DNA from: an uncultured Bacteroides sp.
Lineage (GTDB): Bacteria > Bacteroidota > Bacteroidia > Bacteroidales > Bacteroidaceae
Reading direction: 5' to 3'
NCBI GenBank assembly: GCA_944322285.1
Contig: CALUOR010000002.1
Coordinates: 1 to 64,000 of the forward strand
Length of the DNA stretch: 64,000 bases
A program made the position numbers and the translations under genes. The notes beneath the pieces were generated by a model that did no database searches, was not told where the DNA came from, and saw only the letters and a program-made list of their open reading frames with translations. Below are positions 60,223 to 64,000 of the stretch, one piece after another. Position 1 is the stretch's first letter. Every line of letters begins with the position of its first letter.

Positions 60223-61248
60223 ATGATTATGAAGAAAGCATTTCGATATGGAGTATTGCTGACATTGGCATTGTTCCTCTTATTTGCGGCCAATTTGTTA
60301 ATAGGTTCGGTGGCTATTCCGGCACGCGATGTCGTACGTGTTTTGCTGGGTGATGAAGGAGTGAAAGAGAGCTGGCGTTACATTGTATGGGAAGCACGTC
60401 TTCCACAAACACTCACCGCTGTATTGTCCGGAAGTTCATTGGCTGTATGTGGCTTAATGCTGCAGACCGTTTTTCGCAATCCTTTGGCAGGTACATCTAT
60501 TTTAGGTGTTAATTCGGGAGCCGGCTTAGGCGTGGCTTTAGTAACCTTATTGCTGGGCGGTAGTGTGACAACTGGCGCGTTCAGCCTTTCCGGATTCTTT
60601 TCTGTATTGGCGGCTGCTTTTTTAGGTGCTATGGCGGTCATGGCGCTTATATTGTTCTTTTCCTTGTTGATACGCAACAATGTTATGTTGCTCATAACAG
60701 GCATCATGATAGGTTATCTCGCCTCTTCGGCGGTATCTTTGCTGAACTATGTTTCTACGGCGGAAGGAGTTCAATCTTATATGCTATGGGGAATGGGTAA
60801 CTTTGGCGGGGTGTCATTAAGTCAAATGCCTTGGTTCGTTTTGGTTGCGTTGTTGGGGATTGTAGGAGCGTTGAGTTTGGTTAAACCCTTAAATGCCATG
60901 TTATTGGGTGAAAGGTATGCCGAGAACTTGGGTGTACATGTCCATCGGGTGCGCAATATTTTGTTAGTAGTTACTGGCTTGTTGACAGCCGTTACTACCG
61001 CTTTTTGCGGTCCTATTCTTTTTATTGACCTTGCTGTGCCTCATATTGCCCGTTTGTTGTTGGGCACTTCCAATCATCGCATCTTGCTTCCTATAACGCT
61101 CTTGACAGGTGCTGTTGTGGCTTTACTTTGTAATTTGGTTTGCGTTCTTCCCGGTGATGCCGGCTTTATCCCTCTCAATTCTGTGACGCCTATCATTGGT
61201 GCTCCAGTTGTTATTTATGTTATTCTTTCAGGACGCAGACGGGGATAA
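60223..61248 (+). CDS. btuC: Cobalamin ABC transporter permease
   Basis: The 341-residue FecCD-family permease has about ten hydrophobic segments, the conserved RLPQTLTAVLSGSSLAVCGLMLQ near the N terminus, NPLAGTSILGVNSG and GPILFIDLAVPHIARLL near the end; all are hallmarks of BtuC/FecD. It forms the inner-membrane channel for cobalamin. No ABC ATPase (BtuD) gene follows; the next 524 bp contain only repeats. Confidence 0.9.
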   Translation: MIMKKAFRYGVLLTLALFLLFAANLLIGSVAIPARDVVRVLLGDEGVKESWRYIVWEARLPQTLTAVLSGSSLAVCGLMLQTVFRNPLAGTSILGVNSGAGLGVALVTLLLGGSVTTGAFSLSGFFSVLAAAFLGAMAVMALILFFSLLIRNNVMLLITGIMIGYLASSAVSLLNYVSTAEGVQSYMLWGMGNFGGVSLSQMPWFVLVALLGIVGALSLVKPLNAMLLGERYAENLGVHVHRVRNILLVVTGLLTAVTTAFCGPILFIDLAVPHIARLLLGTSNHRILLPITLLTGAVVALLCNLVCVLPGDAGFIPLNSVTPIIGAPVVIYVILSGRRRG

Positions 61249-61313
61249 CATTTCTATAAGACATTCTTATAATGATGATTCTAGCGTTATGTAAACTTGC
61301 TTTTCCCCAACTA

Positions 61314-61408
61314 TATTCTATAACCGAAGTCTTCGGTTGTACAACTGAAGGTTTCGGTTGTACAACTTAAAGCTTCGGTTATACAACCGTAAGTTTGAAC
61401 ACAACTTT
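61314..61408. repeat. 95-bp palindrome-rich tandem array, copy B
   Basis: Inverted copy of 33-127, 92 of 95 positions identical by my alignment, located 66 bp after btuC. Looser similarity appears to continue on both sides (for example ttttctgattagga here versus ttttctggttagac on the complement of 1-14). Confidence 0.85.
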
Positions 61409-61598
61409 ATACTTAGTCTCGTTCTCTTTTCTGATTAGGATTATTCCGTTTTAACGGTAAGTGTCTGGAGGTATTTGGCAAACCCGGTGCAGCCCAATTA
61501 GTACATTGGCACATTTGTCACATTAGCATATTGAATTATCATTTATTAGTCTTTAAATACACATATTTGGGCGGTTTTTGGAGCGGTTTTGTCGATTT

Positions 61599-61661
61599 GA
61601 GCTATAATTCGACCTTTTTGAGTTATAATTCGACCTTATGATGTATAATTCGACCTTACTG
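61599..61661. repeat. Three 21-bp tandem repeats upstream of the SusC-like gene
   Basis: Units 61599-61619, 61620-61640 and 61641-61661 of type gagttataattcgacctt, ending 112 bp before the ATG at 61773. Confidence 0.85.
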
Positions 61662-61772
61662 AATGATATGTAGAGTTGATTTTAACGAATTTGTTGCAAT
61701 TTTGCAATGCAACATGAGAAATGAAAACATGTTGCATAGAATTAATTTATGTGTAATCTTAAAGTTTGTACA

Positions 61773-64000
61773 ATGAGAGAACAGAGATTCTTTTCAAAAG
61801 AGCTGGGCTTTAAGTCGTTCCTTGCATGGATCGTATGTCTCGCTCTTTGCCTGAACGTGCAACTAGCCAACGCTCAGGGTCAGACAATCAATGTGACAGG
61901 TACAGTGAACGATGCCCTTGGGCCGGTCATTGGTGCCAGTGTAGTGGAAAAGGCTAATACAGGAAACGGAACCATTACCGACATGGACGGTAATTTCTCG
62001 TTGATGGTGCCTTCAGACGCTACGTTAGTAATTAGTTTTGTGGGTTATGCCACGCAGGAGATTCCTTTGAACGGACGTACTTCTATCAGTGTTAACCTGA
62101 AGGAAGATACTGAAATGTTGCAGGAAGTCGTAGTCGTAGGTTTCGGTACACAGAAAAAGGTGAACTTGACCGGTTCTATCGGTATTGCCGATGCTAAAGA
62201 CTTGGAAGCCCGTCCCGTAAGTAATGCCACACAAGCCTTGCAGGGTTTGGTGCCGGGTCTGCAGATTTCGACCAACACCGGTGAGTTGGACAAGAACATG
62301 AGCATCAACATCCGTGGTGCAGGTACTATCGGTGACGGTTCAAGCGGTAGCCCGTTGATTTTGATTGATGGTATGGAAGGCGACTTGAACACGGTTAATC
62401 CGCAGGACATTGAGAACATCTCTGTGTTGAAGGATGCTGCTGCTGCTTCTATTTATGGTTCGCGCGCGCCGTTCGGCGTTATCTTGGTAACGACTAAGAA
62501 AGGTAAGTCCGGTAAGGCTACCATTAATTATAACAACAGTTTCCGTTGGGGTAGTCCTATCAACATGCCTGAGATGATGGATTCTTACACGTTTGCCAAT
62601 TACTACAACCAGGCTGCGTTTAATGGTAACCAAGGTCAGCAGTTCTCTGATGCTGTAATGCGCCAGATGCTTGAGTTCCAAGCAGCCGGTGGCTCTAGTA
62701 AAGGCGGTCTGCCTACTGATGGTAATGTTTGGGGTAAACCCGCAGGTGACCCGTTTACAACTGCATGTGCTAATACGGACTGGTATAAAGAAATCTATAA
62801 GGATAGTTCTTTCTCGCAAGAACACAATATGAGTATCAGTGGTGGTAGTGAGAAGATTACGTACTACGCTTCATTGGCTTATTTGGATCAGAACGGTTTG
62901 TTACGTCCTGCCGATGATAAATTGCAGCGTTTCAACGCATCTGCTAAATTCAGTGCCCAGTTGACCGACTGGTTGAAGTTTAATTATAGTATGCGCTATG
63001 TCCGTCAGGACATGGAACGCCCAACCAAGTTCAACAGTGGTTTATACGAGAAGATTGGTCGTCAGACGTGGCCCAACCTTCCGGTATACGATGAAAACGG
63101 CTACTATTTCAATAGTAATGCCGATACACCGGTCATGCAGTTAGCATTGGGTGGTACCCGTAACGTGCAGACTGACAAGACTTATCAGCAGGCTTCATTG
63201 GTGATTGAGCCCATTAAGAACTGGGTGACGAACGTAGAGTTCAACTACAGTTTGAATAACGTGGATACACGCGAAACAGAACTACCGTACTATAACCATA
63301 AAGTAGACGGAAGTGTAGACGATACGCATGGTACGACTAGTCTTTATCAGGACTATACGAAAGAGACCTACATGAACTGGAACATCTATTCTACTTATTC
63401 ATTTACTCTCAATGATGTACACAATATGAAGGTGATGGCCGGTTTCCAGTCCGAGGAAATGCGTCAGAAATTTTTTAGTGCCAAAGGTTACGGTTTGCAG
63501 GCTGAAGATCTGCCGGAATTGGACTTGATTTCGAATCAGGACGGTCTGGGTGTTGACAAAGTGCCTGAAGTAGGAGGTTATCGCAATGAATGGGCTACAG
63601 CCGGTTTCTTTGGCCGTATCAACTACGACTATCAGGGTCGTTACTTAGGTGAGGTGAACTTGCGTTATGATGGTACATCTCGTTTCCGCGAGGGTAACCG
63701 TTGGCAGTTGTCTCCTTCGTTCTCTTTGGGTTGGAACATTGCTCAGGAAAGTTTTTGGGAAGATTATTTGGATTATTGCAACCAATTGAAACTTCGTCTT
63801 TCTTACGGTGTATTGGGTAACATGAATACCACCGGCTGGTATCCAACGTATCGTGTCATGACTTTGGAATCTGCCAACGGTAGCTGGTTGCAGAATGGAG
63901 TGAAACCTAATAAATCGTATGTAGGTGATTTGATTAGTACGTTGCTGACGTGGGAAAAAGTTCGTTCTTGGAACGTTGGTTTAGACTTCGGTTTCTTCAA
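61773..64000 (+). CDS. SusC/RagA-family TonB-dependent outer membrane receptor (partial)
   Basis: The gene runs off the right end of the window; 742 residues are visible. It has a signal peptide (FLAWIVCLALCLNVQLANAQ), a carboxypeptidase-regulatory-like domain (VTGTVNDALGPVIGASVVE, VISFVGYATQEI), a TonB-box region (LQEVVVVGFGTQKK), and a plug with the SusC signature (SIYGSRAPFGVILVTTKKGK), then barrel strands. Such receptors import glycans or other polymers with a SusD-type lipoprotein, probably encoded just to the right. The start is at 61773, where the signal peptide begins. A 21-bp repeat array lies upstream. Confidence 0.95.
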   Translation, partial: MREQRFFSKELGFKSFLAWIVCLALCLNVQLANAQGQTINVTGTVNDALGPVIGASVVEKANTGNGTITDMDGNFSLMVPSDATLVISFVGYATQEIPLNGRTSISVNLKEDTEMLQEVVVVGFGTQKKVNLTGSIGIADAKDLEARPVSNATQALQGLVPGLQISTNTGELDKNMSINIRGAGTIGDGSSGSPLILIDGMEGDLNTVNPQDIENISVLKDAAAASIYGSRAPFGVILVTTKKGKSGKATINYNNSFRWGSPINMPEMMDSYTFANYYNQAAFNGNQGQQFSDAVMRQMLEFQAAGGSSKGGLPTDGNVWGKPAGDPFTTACANTDWYKEIYKDSSFSQEHNMSISGGSEKITYYASLAYLDQNGLLRPADDKLQRFNASAKFSAQLTDWLKFNYSMRYVRQDMERPTKFNSGLYEKIGRQTWPNLPVYDENGYYFNSNADTPVMQLALGGTRNVQTDKTYQQASLVIEPIKNWVTNVEFNYSLNNVDTRETELPYYNHKVDGSVDDTHGTTSLYQDYTKETYMNWNIYSTYSFTLNDVHNMKVMAGFQSEEMRQKFFSAKGYGLQAEDLPELDLISNQDGLGVDKVPEVGGYRNEWATAGFFGRINYDYQGRYLGEVNLRYDGTSRFREGNRWQLSPSFSLGWNIAQESFWEDYLDYCNQLKLRLSYGVLGNMNTTGWYPTYRVMTLESANGSWLQNGVKPNKSYVGDLISTLLTWEKVRSWNVGLDFGFF

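Larger units (their letters stand above)
61249..61772. other. Intergenic region with two repeat arrays
   Basis: A 524-bp gap without a gene. It holds the inverted copy of the 95-bp array (61314-61408) and the 21-bp array (61599-61661), followed by an AT-rich segment (cgaatttgttgcaattttgc) that may hold the promoter of the SusC-like gene; no consensus -33/-7 pair is clear. Confidence 0.7.

Overview
The window looks like a chromosomal segment from a gut Bacteroides/Phocaeicola-type member of the Bacteroidales. The basis is the gene content (SusC-like receptor, BtuG-type propeller, DUF4924, DUF3857 proteins, a Bacteroides-type HU protein) and promoters of the Bacteroidales form (-33 TTTG, about 19-20 nt, -7 TAnnTTTG) in front of many genes. 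Coding density is normal except for a roughly 2 kb repeat-rich gap at 46.6-48.6 kb. I saw no rRNA, tRNA, CRISPR array or intact insertion sequence.

Layout. 0-14.2 kb is mostly conserved core: a TolC-family efflux protein behind a textbook sigma-54 promoter, a LysE exporter, DUF4924, RmlD, RF3 (prfC), then FtsK, a LolA-like carrier, thioredoxin reductase and two DUF3857/transglutaminase-like secreted proteins in one direction, and a convergent maltose-acetyltransferase-type enzyme. 14.2-19.8 kb holds a sensor protein with DHp and receiver domains but no ATPase domain, a PurF-like protein without the N-terminal nucleophile cysteine, and a GH13 alpha-amylase.

19.9-40.8 kb is one 21-gene minus-strand operon with tiny gaps or overlaps, behind a perfect Bacteroidales promoter. 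It encodes a type II PKS/fatty-acid-like pathway of the aryl polyene class: three ketosynthases, three acyl carrier proteins, one ketoreductase, two dehydratases, a thioesterase, an AMP-dependent ligase, a methyltransferase, an LpxL-type acyltransferase, a GT2-acyltransferase fusion, an RND exporter-acyltransferase-methyltransferase-like fusion, a LolA homologue, an ArnE-like small membrane protein, a CrtI-like FAD oxidoreductase and two secreted esterases. Together these would build a polyene acyl chain on ACP, methylate it, attach it to a lipid or sugar, and move it to the outer membrane.

41.3-46.6 kb encodes an HU-type protein and a giant exonuclease-RecQ-UvrD fusion. 46.6-48.6 kb is intergenic and carries palindromic repeats, a MITE-like element, gene remnants and a TGA-interrupted microprotein frame. 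48.6-50.3 kb has a short Fic-N-terminus-like protein and a DUF1810-ADP-ribosylglycohydrolase fusion. Then come pyruvate:ferredoxin oxidoreductase and a DUF4143-type AAA ATPase. 55.5-61.2 kb is a cobalamin uptake operon under a cobalamin riboswitch (btuB, btuG, btuF, btuC) with no ATPase gene after it. The window ends inside a SusC/RagA receptor gene.

Small repeats are the least explained part. Four loci carry different 21-23 bp tandem arrays upstream of genes, a 95 bp array is repeated in inverted orientation 61 kb apart, and two MITE-like elements share termini but have different interiors.
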